A stretch of DNA of 64,000 nucleotides from Megalopta genalis (GCF_051020955.1 NC_135029.1:6032001-6096000), one strand, 5' to 3'. Positions 1 through 13,079 are shown, counted from the first letter of the stretch. Program-made: numbers and translations. Notes: generated from the letters alone by a model not told the origin.

Positions 1-1282
1 GTTGTACTTTACCTCTTATGAATATTGACAAAACCACTTTTCAAATTTTTCTGCACACGTTTTTAAAAACATCGAATTCAATGGAATTTATTTATATACG
101 AGGCTGCACCTTTCAATACATATAAATAATAACGTCGCAGATTTCTGAATAAATGTACAAATGTCTAACGAATACACGATAGAAGCGTGATGAGATTATT
201 TTTTTAAAACAAGAATAAGAACAAAAAGAAGTCAAGTTATCTGCAATGATTATTGACATTGTTGATTATTCTATTAATGTAGTCAAAATGTAGAAATTGT
301 TGATCGACTTTGAATTTATTCGGTACGAATACTATATGCTACTGAATATAATATGCATAAACTTAAACGAGATTACATTAAACGAATGTGGCAAATATAA
401 GTATCTTAAGAATTAGTTGATGAAGCACTGAAAAAGTATAATTAATTGGAACTTTGTGAGTTCAACAATTTTTGCCATCATTCCAAAATGAAATTTTACG
501 CACATATTTTCAAGCAGAGAATAATTCTGGATAGCCAAAATGGTTTATTATTTTAACCTTGTCATCCTTTCATTATTGTGATTACTTCATTGCAATTTTT
601 GCCACGAAAAATGAGTTTCCTGTCGCACTTTAGAAACTCGACTGTTCCATAGACGAGTGACATCGATATCAAATCATACCTTCATTTCATTTTTACAACG
701 AACAGTCATAGTATTTTTTAAAAAAATGTATTCGAATATATTCCTTCAGATATGAGTATTAATTTCACGTGAATTTGGCCGAAAAGAGAAGCAGTGTAGC
801 AGGAACGAAATTGAGAATAAATATAAAGTTGACAACTCGATATTGCGGAGTGTATAAACATCGAAATACTTTCGTGATTTCGATGGCTGGCTGTTTGGGA
901 ATATTTATCTGTGTGTTTGCTGGCATCGGCCGCCTCTATGGCGGGCGTCTATAATGTGCAATTAAAAGAGCGCCAGCCGGCAGACAGGCAAGCGATGGAG
1001 GAAAGTGTTATTCACCACAGCGCGCGTCAGTGAATGGCGACCGAACACAGCGAGGGTAGAAGCCCGTTAACAAAAAGCTATGTAACAGGTTTTCACGAAA
1101 ATTGAGTAATGCCACCCACTAATTTGAATTTATGAGTCTTTTAATGCTCTGCCGCTTTCACCGCCCAAAATAGCATAAATTATTTTCCATATGAACTCGC
1201 GTATCTCCTTTAATGTCGAATTGCGAGTTTTATTCATGAACCAAATTCGTTCTATTTCCGAGAGAACGGTTAAGAAACGTCG

Positions 1283-1317
<35 letters not shown>

Positions 1318-2760
1318 CCATGTGTATATAAATGAAGCATAAATTTCTAACTTGCCTATAGGAAAGTCGATAATAATTATTTATTTAAATATTCATCATA
1401 ATTAAATGCTTTTAACGTGCACAGATCACTTTTATATTTTCGTACCTGTATTATGTCTTTCTAATAATTCATATTGAAATGAACTCGTTTGTAACACTTT
1501 CAATTATTGGAAATAGATAGAGATATATTTATGAGCCGCGTAAGTTATGTCACAGTTAAAAGGAGATACTGTATGTAGAACCGAGGTTATTGCAATTTTT
1601 ATCGCCCACAGGAATGGTTAATAAAAGTGTAGAACACTAAAGTAGCGTTTAACCTCCTTTGGTGTCAAGTAGATTCTTGAAACAAAGCATAAATTCATTT
1701 TACGTCACTTTACGTAAGCGAATCTGCCAATAAAGAATATTAATTATTTGAACAGAATAGAAGCTCTTTGAATGAGAATGTTAAATCTACCGTAAAAGAA
1801 GTTTTTTGCATGCTGAAATTACTTTGATTTTACGCAAATATTAAATTTAAATATTCATGGTGAATTATAATTTTTAATGCTGCTAACTGCAAATGCATTT
1901 CGCAGCAAGAAATCAAGAACATTCTGATAGAAGAAAAACGCGTAGGACTCCGTTAATTCAATTTTTATTAGAAAAAAAATGGTATGTATGTAGTATGTTG
2001 GCAGTCATCCAATAAAAATATTCAACGTGGAAGTTCTAAATGTATCGCTAACGAATAAAATTGATTAAGTTCCCTACAATGTTCAGACATTTTTCTGCTC
2101 TTTATCTGATTTACGTTCAAATATATAGACACATTTATTATCTCGTAAACCTGTAGCACAGTGTAACAGTGCACTTTTATGAATTTACAGCTTTTGAAGG
2201 CATTAAACGGGTAAAATACAGACCCTCATAAAATTTAGTTCTTCTTTATATTTTTAATATTTTGCAATTATCACTGCAGGAAATACATATTATTTAACTA
2301 AACTTTCCTATCAGGTGACTAAGAAATTTCAATTTATACGCGTCAAACGATGAATGTTCATCAATATATTTATTACATTTGATCCGAAATATTCACGCAT
2401 TTCTTTACAGTACGTGTTTTCAGTCATTCCTTTTGTATGCATTGAATCAAAAAATTCTCAATTTGTCATTGAAACATAACGTGATGTTTTAGCAACAAAA
2501 TTGAGTTATATATATATAAATCTAGGTAACAGTATTTAACAAAATATTTTTATATTTAGTTGTATTACCACAATATTAATAGTTCTAAACTCTCCGTTCC
2601 ACACAGTAACAACAGCGATAAAAAATGCCATCTCTCTAAATCTCCGACAAAAGGAAAAAACGCTACTTCAATATTCATCAAACGCGAATATTAATTGATC
2701 GTAAATGTACAGTACATGCGAAACCACTAGATTCGTAATTGCTGTTTTCTAATTTACGGA
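1..2760. other. AT-rich non-coding stretch, no gene seen
   Basis: Mostly AT-rich sequence with stop codons in all frames. A small GC-richer patch lies near 890-1060. The only clear repeat is the TC microsatellite listed separately. No exon with a convincing pair of splice sites was found by eye. Confidence 0.6.
1285..1314. repeat. (TC)15 microsatellite
   Basis: An uninterrupted run of the dinucleotide TC of about 30 bases. Read on the minus strand it gives an Arg-Glu run in a short open frame, which is a product of the repeat and not a protein. Confidence 0.95.
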
Positions 2761-3088
2761 AATTACAGGGAAACGTAGTCGCCTGCCGCTCCGTTGCGCC
2801 AGCAATATAATTTAATTGTGAAAAGCAACTTCTGTGTTTTTTAATCATCTCCGTCGCAAGATCCCAGCCGCTGATAACAGTAAGTAGCGTTACCAGAAAC
2901 CACGTTAAGATTGATAATAAGAATCCAAGAGTGCATAATATCCTATAACGATAAGACGTATCGGGGTGCTTTCAGTTATAGACGTGGCTCGTATGAAGTG
3001 TAGGCGTCAGCGTGCTTATCGTCCAGGAAAGGGTTGCACCGTGAGGATTATAACCATGCACGCAATGCGTCGAGAATGCGAACGTGGA

Positions 3089-3112
3089 CGAACGAACGAA
3101 CGAACGAACGAA
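3089..3112. repeat. (CGAA)6 tetranucleotide microsatellite
   Basis: Six tandem CGAA units, breaking into CCAACAAA downstream. It lies about 30 bases beyond the stop codon of the candidate minus-strand exon at 3145-3406. Confidence 0.95.
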
Positions 3113-3144
3113 CCAACAAACACGCAGCCCGTACTGCACGCACT

Positions 3145-3406
3145 CTAATCGACCATCGTATCATAATCTAGAAAACCGTCCGACAGATAAGCCGGGTTGC
3201 CATTTCCACCTTTGGATTCATTCTTAACGAGCTTTCTTTCGAGTTTCGCCGTTGTTCTATGTTCTCTATTCAATAAACGACATTTTTCCTCGCTCGCGTG
3301 CGTCGCGTTTTTCAAGTCATAGAGGTAACGCGTAACGAGACCGTGCATCGTGATTAGAGCTATAAAAATTACGCAGTAATATATCGTCGGCAATATGTCG
3401 CCGGTG
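3145..3406 (-). CDS. Candidate terminal coding exon of an unidentified single-pass membrane protein
   Basis: On the minus strand a possible acceptor (TTGTTACAG, with AG at 3408-3407) is followed by an open frame that starts C ACC GGC GAC and ends at a TAG at 3147-3145. The 86-codon frame has a hydrophobic stretch of about 20 residues near its start (containing YYCVIFIALIT), consistent with one membrane helix. A charged, Lys/Arg/Glu-rich tail follows and ends LDYDTMVD. A helix followed by a basic then acidic tail is what one expects of the cytoplasmic C-terminus of a type I or multipass membrane protein. I do not recognise the family. Upstream exons would lie at higher coordinates and none was identified. 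The pyrimidine tract before the acceptor is only moderate, so a chance open frame remains possible. Confidence 0.35.
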
Positions 3407-3619
3407 CTGTAACAATGTGATTTTAATGCCCCGAAATAAAACGCTAAGGTGGAATTCACGTGGCTGCTACGATGAATTTATTTACACACGAAACCGTCTC
3501 GTCTGTCATTAGGGGGTTACGCGCGGTTCGTTAGACCGAGCAAATCAATTTTTTAAAAGTTCGTTATTCGTGAGAAAATGAGTAGATCGAGTACGAAACA
3601 TTAAAAGCGTTAAATGAAT

Positions 3620-4640
3620 TTTAAAATAATGTCGCGGCTCATTAAAATGATTGAAGAACGAAGTCAATGTCTCATGTAACTCCTGTGTTTTGTAATTAGT
3701 ACAGACAATTTGTGTTTACGCTTAAAAGCTCGCTGTCTAATTTATTTGATGGAATGAACAGTAAAAAGTTCAGATTCACCGTTGCATGTTATCAATCTTA
3801 ACTTTTCTTGCATTACACGAAAATATAATTCCGTATCTAGACAACTGTGAAAGCAATTCGTAAAAATAATAATTCAATAAGAATATTGAAAATTCTATCT
3901 GCAAGGTATATTTGAAACTTTGATCTCGTTTTCCAGATACGACATTTTCAAGACTGATACCAAGAAAATCTGACAGATTAATTAATTTAACTGATACTTC
4001 TCACAATTATTTATGAAATATGGCGCGACATTTGGGGTCGCCTGTAATGTCTATTCGAGCGAGTGAGAAAGCAATATTATAATGGTCTGATCTACATCTG
4101 CTTATTCATATTATATTTTAGGGTTTGCGTTATTAAATTGTTGAAAATAGTGGAGTCCCTTAATTAATCCTTTTTCGGTGATGGTGTCTAGAATGTTTTG
4201 AATTGCTGTAATTTTGGCTATTTCTTTGAAGCCTGTAAAAGGAATTTTAGAAGAGATTGTTGGTGCTTCTTTTGCTGCGTTTTTGTCGAATTTTTCTGCA
4301 TTTTCAGATGGTATACAGTAGAATCTGATTTTTCTGTTATCTGTGGTTTTCTTTTATTTATTTTGATAGTTGCAAATAGCGTAACAATGTTCTAAAATTC
4401 TTCTTATATCTTCAGAATTGTATATTTCAGCCTCTCAATTCCGCCATAAATGCGACGATGCTCACAATTATTCAATAAAACCTACGTTTACATTTAGAAC
4501 AATTTCTCTAGCATGACTCCACTTTCATTTTTAGATCAACTATGATTTCTAGCTTTACGACAAAGTCTAATATTACGCTTCGACGAATTACGTCAATTTC
4601 GTAGAATCTTTCTGGTCGCTGACTCAGCCAGTCGATCTAT
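3620..4640. other. AT-rich non-coding stretch
   Basis: No repeats, RNA genes or exon-like intervals were recognised. The short open frame near 4198-4395 is T-rich and Phe/Cys-rich and looks like low-complexity sequence read in frame. Confidence 0.55.
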
Positions 4641-5345
4641 GCGAAGTCTCGATGACTTAGTCACTCGTCGGGATAGCTATGCTATAGTTGAAGCGTGGGC
4701 GGCTCGGTTTTGCGTACAAATTCGTTACTTCCCAGCCGAGTTGAATTTTCGAGAAAATTAAAAAGGGAAGGGGGGAACAAGAGACGAAGAGCGCCGGCAC
4801 AATCGAAAAACTACCATCCGCGAAAGGCCACGCGGTACGTCCCGGCTGCTTTGAGCCCACGACAGAGAGAATAATTCAGCGTTTCGCGAAACAGCGTATT
4901 TTTCTTCGCTAACTGCTATTTCGTGTTTTATTCAGTTCTTTTTACCCTATTTCATCCCGGCTCCCTCTACGTACAGCCTGTCGGACCGGGTGCATTACCG
5001 TAGGCGGTATCCGGTTTTGCCGGAACTGCGAGTTCTGCGGAAACCTGCCGAATAAATAATCCTGAGGAACAGCCACAGTTAGGGGAAGAAACATGAAACG
5101 TCGTTGTGATATATAATGAAATACAAACCCATCACCGGAACCGGTGGCACCTCGGGACCTGTATTTCAAGAAAGAGTTGACTATTTACATACTCCACGAA
5201 ACAGACGACGCAGTCTCCTCGGCAAATACCTGGTTTAAGTTGGCGGGGCTCTATCATCGTCGCTCGGGGGAAATCGATACTGATCGTGTCAGCTTTCTTT
5301 GTGAACTGGGCAAGTTGCGGGAAACTGATGAAATACGTTGTCTAT
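4640..5345. other. GC/CpG-rich island without a recognisable gene
   Basis: Base composition rises sharply compared with both flanks. Overlapping open frames exist on both strands, as expected by chance in GC-richer sequence, and none shows a known domain. It could be regulatory or an unrecognised exon. Confidence 0.5.
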
Positions 5346-6900
5346 TTTAGAAATGTCTCCTTATATTTTTCGAGAATATTGAAACGTCTAATGTTGTGTT
5401 ATTAAATTATCTTTTAGCGTGTCCGTTGAATTTAAGGTGATATTTGTACGAATTTGACGCGCCAACGAAATTCTGATTAAAATTAACCAGAAGTCTACAT
5501 TGAAGTCTATAAAAGTTATTTACAAGCTTTGAACGCGTTAAAGATGATTAAAAATGACAATTTTAATAAGTCTGCACTTCAAAGTGCAAATTAATTCTGA
5601 CAGACTTCAGTTTCGTGAATAGTTTATTTAAAAACATGGCAATTAGACACATTTTTTTCTCTCATTATAATAAATATTTCATGTGCACACAGACATGTAA
5701 ACAATTAGAAAACTTTCCGAAGTCTTTTCAGTAATTATCTTATTAGAACAAACACATCGGTTATTTTAACTTTACTTCGTTCACTTAAAAATGTACTTGA
5801 TAATAATATCTAAGTTTCAATAAAAATAATAGCAATATTTATACAACCACTAAAGAATAAATGATAAAATTATTAATATCTTTCTCACGCAATTTATGTA
5901 GCTGTTTCACAGAATAAACATCATTAAGCATGCTTTATAATCTCGAATAGTTTTTTTTTTAAACGGGTTAAACATTACCATTTGATTCCGAAAGAGGCAA
6001 GAATAAGAACGGAATTTTTCATTGGATAAAATAGCTAATTTTAAGAGTTTTTGAACGAAGCTATTCTGGTTTACGTTAAAGCTTCATTAAAGGAAAATAG
6101 CTGTGTTCGTTGACCCGCATAGCTTTCGATCTTTTCCTTTTAATTATTTCGTCTCCGCCCCTACGAGGTAAAGAATGCTAAGCAGTTTCATTATTCGCCG
6201 GCTGATTTCCGTTATACCGCCACCAGTTTTTCGCTGGGATTCATTATCCGGTGTGGACGGAATATAAATGAATCCGGGCAACCACTACAGAGCCTTTTCT
6301 CGCTAATGAAACATAGACACCAAAATTCGTTGCGAAATGTTCCAATTTTTAGAGTACTTCCTTTTACGGCATTTGAATACTTTTATCCGCCTGACCGAGG
6401 AATAATTGGACAATTTTCAGCAAGAACTGAAAGGTCACTTTTAACGAGAATATAGTCAATTTATTATTTAATAATATTTATGAGGTCATACCACTTGCAA
6501 CGTAAGAACGCTTTCATTAATTTTACCCTCATTTTTTTATTTCACGACGTTATATTAATACAACGGCATTTGAAAATTTTTTACATATATATAATAACAT
6601 AAGTATCGCAAATAAAACAGACAAATCTTCCTTTGTATAAAAATCCGTTGTCAAGTGGACGTTCATAGTAAAAATGTGTAGATCAACTGTAAAATAGTGA
6701 AAACATGTAAAGAAAATTTTCGAACTCCGTTTATGTCCAATTTAAAACTCGTTAAATTGATCAAGAACAAAAATGAATGTCTACGCAGCTCCAGCATATC
6801 GCAATTAACGTAGACAAATTTTATTTAGCATAAAAAATATCCGCGGTCTAGTGACAACTCACGAATAGCTTGAATAAACATTACGAAATATTGAAAGGAC
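5345..6900. other. AT-rich stretch with two degraded ends of the TA-flanked MITE family
   Basis: Mostly AT-rich and featureless. Around 6638-6664 and 6832-6866 there are minus-strand matches to the terminal motif of the MITE family seen at 8975, 14667, 18976 and 42184 (forms of ATAAAAATCCGCGGTCTAG). No matching left ends were convincing, so these are called degraded solo ends. Confidence 0.4.
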
Positions 6901-7174
6901 GCGAGGTAATGGTGGGAAGCGGTGTGCACCATGTTTACTAATGAAATAAGAAATCATCAGGATCGGGAAATTCACGGACAGGGAATCCGAGACAAATCTG
7001 ATTCGGTTCAGTCTCTTATCGACCACGAGAATTTCGGTTGAGGGAGCATGGTGGTTGCGAGAGGGTTCCCGGGCTCCAACATGCTCAGCCCAGCAGAAAG
7101 CCTCTTTGCTCGGGATGTTTTTCGTTCGATTTGCAGCGACGATGTTTAACGTTGCATTTCGGTTGATTTCTCAG

Positions 7175-7411
7175 TCGTTTGGCTGAAGGCTGAAGCAGGC
7201 GAGGCCGAGCCCGAGCCCGAGCCCGAGCCCGAACCGGAGCCCGAACCCAAGCCCGAGCCGCCTCGTTGCTCTGGGGGCGGCAGCAATTTTATTAGGTTCC
7301 CTCCAACTGACTGTATATTAAATTTAAAGGATTCCCGTGGGAGTAACCGGCATCTTAACCACCACCACCGCGACGCCGCAGACGTCTCTCCTAGTTCGGA
7401 TTCGTTCCCTT
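7175..7411 (+). CDS. Candidate internal exon with a Glu-Pro repeat
   Basis: A good acceptor (GGTTGATTTCTCAG ending at 7174) and a consensus donor (GTAAGT at 7412-7417) bound 237 bases, a multiple of three. Of the three phases, only the one beginning TC GTT TGG stays open throughout; the other two hit a stop within a few codons. The frame encodes about 79 residues: a short lead, about ten Glu-Pro/Lys-Pro dipeptides from the hexamer repeat at 7201-7259, then a Ser/Asn/His-rich segment without a known domain. The interval sits in a GC-rich island. Hexamer repeats stay open easily and the splice sites were judged by eye, so this is a suggestion only. Confidence 0.25.
7201..7259. repeat. (GAGCCC)n hexanucleotide minisatellite
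   Basis: About nine to ten hexamer units with a few GAACCG and AAGCCC variants. On the plus strand it reads Glu-Pro and on the minus strand Gly-Ser/Leu in open frames. It lies inside the candidate exon at 7175-7411. Confidence 0.9.
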
Positions 7412-7849
7412 GTAAGTTGCGGTGGTCGCATCCTTAGGAACTCCTGTGGGACGTACACGTGTTGAGTAGCTCCTACTCGTACAACTTGTACAACTTGTAC
7501 ATACGACTACGTATCCGAAACACACACTGACGTCTCATTCCTGAGTCACGTTAGGTCGTTCGCCTAAGAGAACCGGCTATTAACCTCGCCAGATGGTGTA
7601 CCAGTCCCAGAGGGGCATAAGCGAATACAGTTGGATCGTATTCGCGCCGAGTTGCCTTTAAACTTATGATACGCCACTAACGAATAAATGACCAGGGAAT
7701 CTAATTATTACTTCCGTCTGGAGGATTACTAGCCAAATTAGCGAGTGCCGTACGAAGATTGTTGCTTGTCCAGATTACCGTGCCATCGACGATTCTATTT
7801 TGCACGCGAATTTTGTTTCACTTGGGCTGCCGTTTTTCGTGATCTGTTT

Positions 7850-9730
7850 TGACTTGGGGGTCCATTGTCACTCAGGATTATAAACGTTCCATCTGGGTTT
7901 TAATTTTTTGATACATGATTTTAATTATTGCTTGTATATGTCAGCGAAAGGATCAACGTTGATCACTGTCAAGTATGTGGTGAAATATGTGTGGTGAAAT
8001 ATGGAAGAAATTTTATTACAAAATCGTAAGAATTGTTCATCTTTATCGATGACTTTTAAAGAATATCATCTGCTTTTTAGTTCGCAGAAAGATACTAATG
8101 CTCGAGGAAAAATTGATAGATATAATAACGAAGATTTTACTTTTATGGTCGTATTCATTGAAGTAGCTTCAATTTTTAGAATGTATTGTACAATGAAAGC
8201 TGCGTTAGGAAGATCATAATATAAAAATTGCAAAACAATATGCATCATTTGTGTAACTATAAATGCTCCTGTAAAATTGAGAAGCATGTTTAAGTGAATG
8301 AATAGTATAAAAAGAGTTGATTTACCATATACCGTAAAAACTGATGGTACAGTCCCAAACAAGATAAATTGACATGAAAAAATAAATTGAAAATATACAG
8401 TAAAATTTTGTCGAAGTCCGCCGCGTATTTGAAAAAATTGAATCGAATCATTTTTCGAGATGTGCTACGTGTAATTGATTAAACAGAATAATCTTTCTGT
8501 CTTTCACTGTTGTAACAAACAATTTTATAAGAATATTTCTGTCGCAGTAAATACACGAATCGCTCGAAATATCTTTTTTCTAGATGTGCCCGGTCACAGA
8601 ATCTTGAACGTCGCGTTTTATTTGTTCAAACAGAGTTCAATGTCCGTGCGATGTGTGATTAAATACAAACTCGACAGCCCCTACTGGTCAATTTCCTGTC
8701 TGAAGGATCTGTCTTCGTCGCTACAAAATGACACTCTACACGCTGTTGAAAAATATACGACCGTATTTCCAAGTTAAAATAAAATTCAAGAAAATTTTGA
8801 ATGACATATTTCATAAAAAATATTTGACCTAGTTGAATATAATTTCTTGTGCTTATTAGTTCTCGTCTAATGACATTCGTAGTTATAAATTATTGAATGA
8901 GATAAAATTGAAAAATAGATAAAAGTAATTTTCTATCAATCATGACATCGAGTTTTGCTCAAGTATCTCATGAGTAGACTGTGGATTTTATGCATTTATG
9001 GCAAAAGTCAGTAGCTGAAATATAAAATTGTGAAGGCATAAGAAGAGTTCAATAATATTGTTACGCTCTTTCATTTTGTTACAATTATTACGAAGAAGCA
9101 ATTCATTATTATTTAATTTCTACTTGTTATGATCGTCTTGGAAACCTTTTATTGTATTATATATAAAGATGTGCAGTTTACTTCTGAATCTACTTTGAAT
9201 TTCATGTGTGAAAGCTAGACTCTATTCAAAATTCAAAGAAATATCCAGTTCAATACTTCTTTAACAGCTATTGTCCTAAAATTGCGAATTATTTTCAAAT
9301 ATTGTCCCTTACACTGTGTTCAGAGACCGAATTTTCAATATTACATTTATAAATTAGAATCAAAGCGATTAACAAAATTTCGACTACTCTGTCAAGTTCT
9401 AATTTATTGCTATCAAATTCCAAATTCTCTGTCCAATTTTACAATATATTTAATCTAAAGTACAATTTAAATTCATTTCGAAATACAATGTGCAATCGAA
9501 GATAAAATCAGTTTACTATTAATATGCAAAGTGATTCTACAAATCACAACAACGATTTTTTTCGAAAAGAATATGAAGGATACAGGTACTAAAGAAATTG
9601 TTGCAAATGAATCGGGAATCATTAATAATTCTAGTATAATTAAATTTCGAAAATCATAGGCAGAATTTCTTGGAAAATCGATCCCCTGCAATTGAATGCT
9701 GCAAGGTTCTATATAACCTCCAGCCATAAT
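7850..9730. other. AT-rich stretch carrying one MITE
   Basis: Apart from the inverted-repeat element at 8975-9180, nothing was recognised. The hydrophobic minus-strand open frame near 8066-8362 resembles a membrane protein only in composition and has no diagnostic motif. Confidence 0.5.
8975..9180. mobile_element. TA-flanked MITE, copy A
   Basis: A left end TA-GACTGTGGATTTTATGCAT and a degenerate right end (ATAAAGATGTGCAGTT-TA) face each other about 200 bases apart. The interior matches copy B at 14667 over most of its length, for example the tract around AAAATTGTGAA and the ATTATTACG tract. TA flanks and short terminal inverted repeats suggest a non-autonomous element mobilised by a Tc1/mariner-type transposase. 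The copy is old, because its right end has diverged. Confidence 0.65.
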
Positions 9731-10640
9731 CCCATCGGTAGGAATCGATTATCACTCGCACGAGAGAAAACTGTTTTCGAATTACGAGCATGCTTCCTAC
9801 TCGTTGAATCGAAAGGAAACGGTTTGTAGTGTCAATAACGTAGGTATCGGCCGTATTCCTTACATACGGATCAATGACCGAAGCCTTCGGGTATTCGAAA
9901 GACTCTCAGGAGGTTGCCTTTCTTTCTATCCACCTCGAATCTTCTTTCTGTCTCTGGAGGTCGAATCAGCACAGCCCTCACGTCGTAATCTCCGATATCC
10001 AATTGATTTTCCAGCTGGTATGCTCCTACATCGTGGCAGTCGTGGCATCCTACTATTCAATTAAAAGTTTCCCTCCCCCCCCTCCCGTTTCCCGCAGCCC
10101 TTTATTCATGTTCTCTCACACTCGCGCCTCTCTTCCAGTCTCGTCGAGGGGCAACAATCGTGGTGAGAGGTAGTTGCTCTCTCGGTGGATGTCGAGTGTC
10201 ACAAAAGGGCTGTTCAAGTAACCCTTCTTGCCATAGTTTTTCTTTCCTTTTTGTTGTTGTTCTTGTTGTTGCTCCTCTATAGTCTCGTTTCACCCCTGTT
10301 CTCCGTTTTATTTGTTGATAATGGAAACGAGAGGGCCAACTTCACCGGCCAAGTAACCTCCTTCGCGACGACGTTTCTTCATCTTCGCGCCGTCTGAGAT
10401 CCAACCAACGACTCGCGGAGCGTTTCCATTTCCAGCAATCAGAGTGGAACCATACGATAATTGCGCCGGCAATAGTTTTGAGACACGATGTCCCCGTTAT
10501 CCCACTTTTCGTATTTTTCACAACGAATACTCGACGGTTCTTAATTCTCGTTCGCATAGGAGGACAAAAAGCAACGACCGTAGCACGGGTCTCTTGATTC
10601 AGCGTCAGCTTCTTTTTAAGAAAACATGTTAATGCGATTT
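9730..10640. other. GC-rich island, no recognised gene
   Basis: A pyrimidine-rich run (CCCTCCCCCCCCTCCCG) lies near 10072-10088 and a T/G/C-rich tract at 10236-10310. Several overlapping open frames occur on both strands, none with a recognisable domain. Confidence 0.5.
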
Positions 10641-12500
10641 TTTCAAATTTTCGAAATCTCGTCGCGACACGAAATTTCGGGACATTATCATTGATATATG
10701 CGACAGATCGTTTGGAGAATAATTATGACTTTTCGTAGATGGCTTCTAGTAGAATAAGATTATTTATTGCGATGCTACGTAGGAAGGGGAGACGGGATTA
10801 ATAGTTTTTCTTGTTTTGACTAACCTCGATGGCAGTTATGAACGTGTTTGGCTTGTGACAGTGATAGACCGCTCGTAGCTTCTGGATGTGTCGTATAGTT
10901 TATTGATGCCAAAGGTAATGTGATAATTTATAATCGTGATCACGTTGTGGATCACTGTCACAGGTTTCGACACTGTTTATCGGGACGAGCCGAAACCAAA
11001 TTTGAAACCTAATATCAATATTGATCGACACTAATATTCACTAAAATACACATTCACCGAGTTGCACGCGTCACTAACGATGTAGAATAACGCGGGTTTC
11101 ATTTTCTACTTTAATGGTATAATTGTAAAAGTAATTATTGCTGTCTCTGTATATTTTACAAAACCATTACGTCGCATATTTGATCAGAACTCATGAAAAT
11201 TACGACAGTACCAGAAACATTGACGTGCATTAATTATAAATTAAAAATTTACACGAATAATTCATTTATATCATATTTTATTAAATGCAGTTTACTATAA
11301 TTTCTTGCCGTGTTAATTAGACCCTGTGCAATGTTAATTCGGTATGCAAATTCATGAAGCAATAACAGTTGGTAATATTACGTACTTTACACGACAAAAT
11401 TTCTTTTACACATTTAAATTACTCATTACTAATAAGTAGATTGCGAATTTTACGTATGTAAGACAAAAGTGAACAACTGCGATGTAAATCACTAGAAGAA
11501 TTGAAAGAGTAGGAAAGTGTAACAAATGCAGGAAATGTTTTATTGCACAACGATCCCCGGTCTACTAACAAAGTCTATAATTTAGAGAAACAAATCTGCT
11601 GTAATAATGTTGTTCAGTAAACCAAAAATTGGTAACTTATACCATAATTTTATTATAAGTTGATTTTGAATGCATGGAATGAAAATATTTGATTTATAAT
11701 ATCGAATATTTAAATTTCTATACTATATACAAATTTAAAACACAATAATAATATATACATTTGAAGAAGATCAAAATTAGTGAAACTGGTAATAAGTATG
11801 CCCGATCTGCAAATGGAAATTAATTTAGTTTATAGGTTAACACCTCCCATCGTTACCAATTACGGAAATTAATAACCAATTTTCATTAAACAACTATAAT
11901 CTCGGAAATTTGTCATTCATATTGCTTTGTATTACGAATCTCCCAATCCAAGTTTATATCACTAAATCAATATTTGCCCTGAAATTAATTACAAAATTTA
12001 TAACAGTGAACGCTACAAGTACGATTTACAATATGTAATCAATGGTAAAATTAATTCGTTTTTAATATAGAAAATGGTGTACCAATCAGGACTTCGATGC
12101 TTGATCTTTTTTCCCTAAAATTTGATAAAGTGTCACAAACAAAAGTACACTGGTATTGAATCAATTTTGCAAAAAGAAACAGGAATCGTTAAGTACTTTT
12201 TAAACAGTAGCATGTATCTTCGGTGTTACATTTTTAAACTACAGAAGAAGGCGAATTCAGGGTGTAGTAATATGTTCCATCTGCATTATGTTGCTACACC
12301 ATGAATTCATTTTCTTATACAGCTTTATAGTCGCCTTTTATGTTGACATATTTCAATTTTCTATATTGTTTCCCACAGTCATAATAATGACACGGAATTG
12401 GATTCATTTGCGTTCATCTTTCTTCATAATTTAAAGATATGTAGTTAGAAATGGAACATGATTCTTGTTACGACAAACGTTGATACTGTTTACAATTCTT
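10640..12500. other. AT-rich non-coding stretch
   Basis: No coding, RNA or clear repeat signal was recognised. An 'ATCACTGTCACAG'-type tract near 10950 and scattered simple AT runs are the only visible structure. Confidence 0.5.
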
Positions 12501-12535
12501 CTTTCATGAATGACTTCCTTATTTAACACCAACAA

Positions 12536-13000
12536 ACATTTATATGAAATATTTCTCGTTATACAACTAAAATTAGCTCAAGTATTGTATCGTCCTGTAA
12601 ACATGATTTCTATTTTTATGAAGAAAGTAATGTTCTTCAATGTTTTTTTCTTTATTTTTAAATTTTACATTTGCCATCAGTGCAAATTTATGTCAACTAT
12701 TTCTTATTACACAACTGAAAATCGCTGAAATATTGTATAATCTTGTAAATATATACATAATTTCTTTTTTAAATTTTTTCAAAATTGTTCTTCCATCTGT
12801 AAATTTATATCAAACATTTCGTGTTACATTATTAAAAATCCCTGAAATATTGCATCATCGTGTAAATATATACACAATTTCCGCTTTTGTGAAGAAATAC
12901 AATATTCTTGAAAGTTTTTCTTCCACCTATAAATTTATACGAAACATTTCGTATCGCGTTATTAAAACCAGTTCGAATATTGTGTTTTCTACAGATTCGT
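12536..13000. repeat. Degenerate tandem repeat, four units of about 117-147 bp
   Basis: A unit beginning AAATTTATAT.AAAYATTTC recurs at about 12536, 12683, 12800 and 12931. Each unit continues with a tract like AAATCSCTGAAATATTG and then TGTAAATATATACAYAATTTC. Spacings are about 147, 117 and 131 bases, so units carry indels. One plus-strand frame stays open over three units (to about 13020) and the peptide repeats too. I take this as a by-product of the repeat and not a gene. Confidence 0.8.
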
Positions 13001-13079
13001 ATATTAACAGGAATAAATATTAAATATTCGTCTAATAAATATTAAATAAATATTCGTTTTACAGTAAGCACAGCGATTT

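Noticed and set aside
8066..8362. Hydrophobic minus-strand frame considered as an odorant receptor fragment
   Set aside because: No diagnostic residues. AT-rich DNA commonly gives Phe/Ile/Leu-rich frames.
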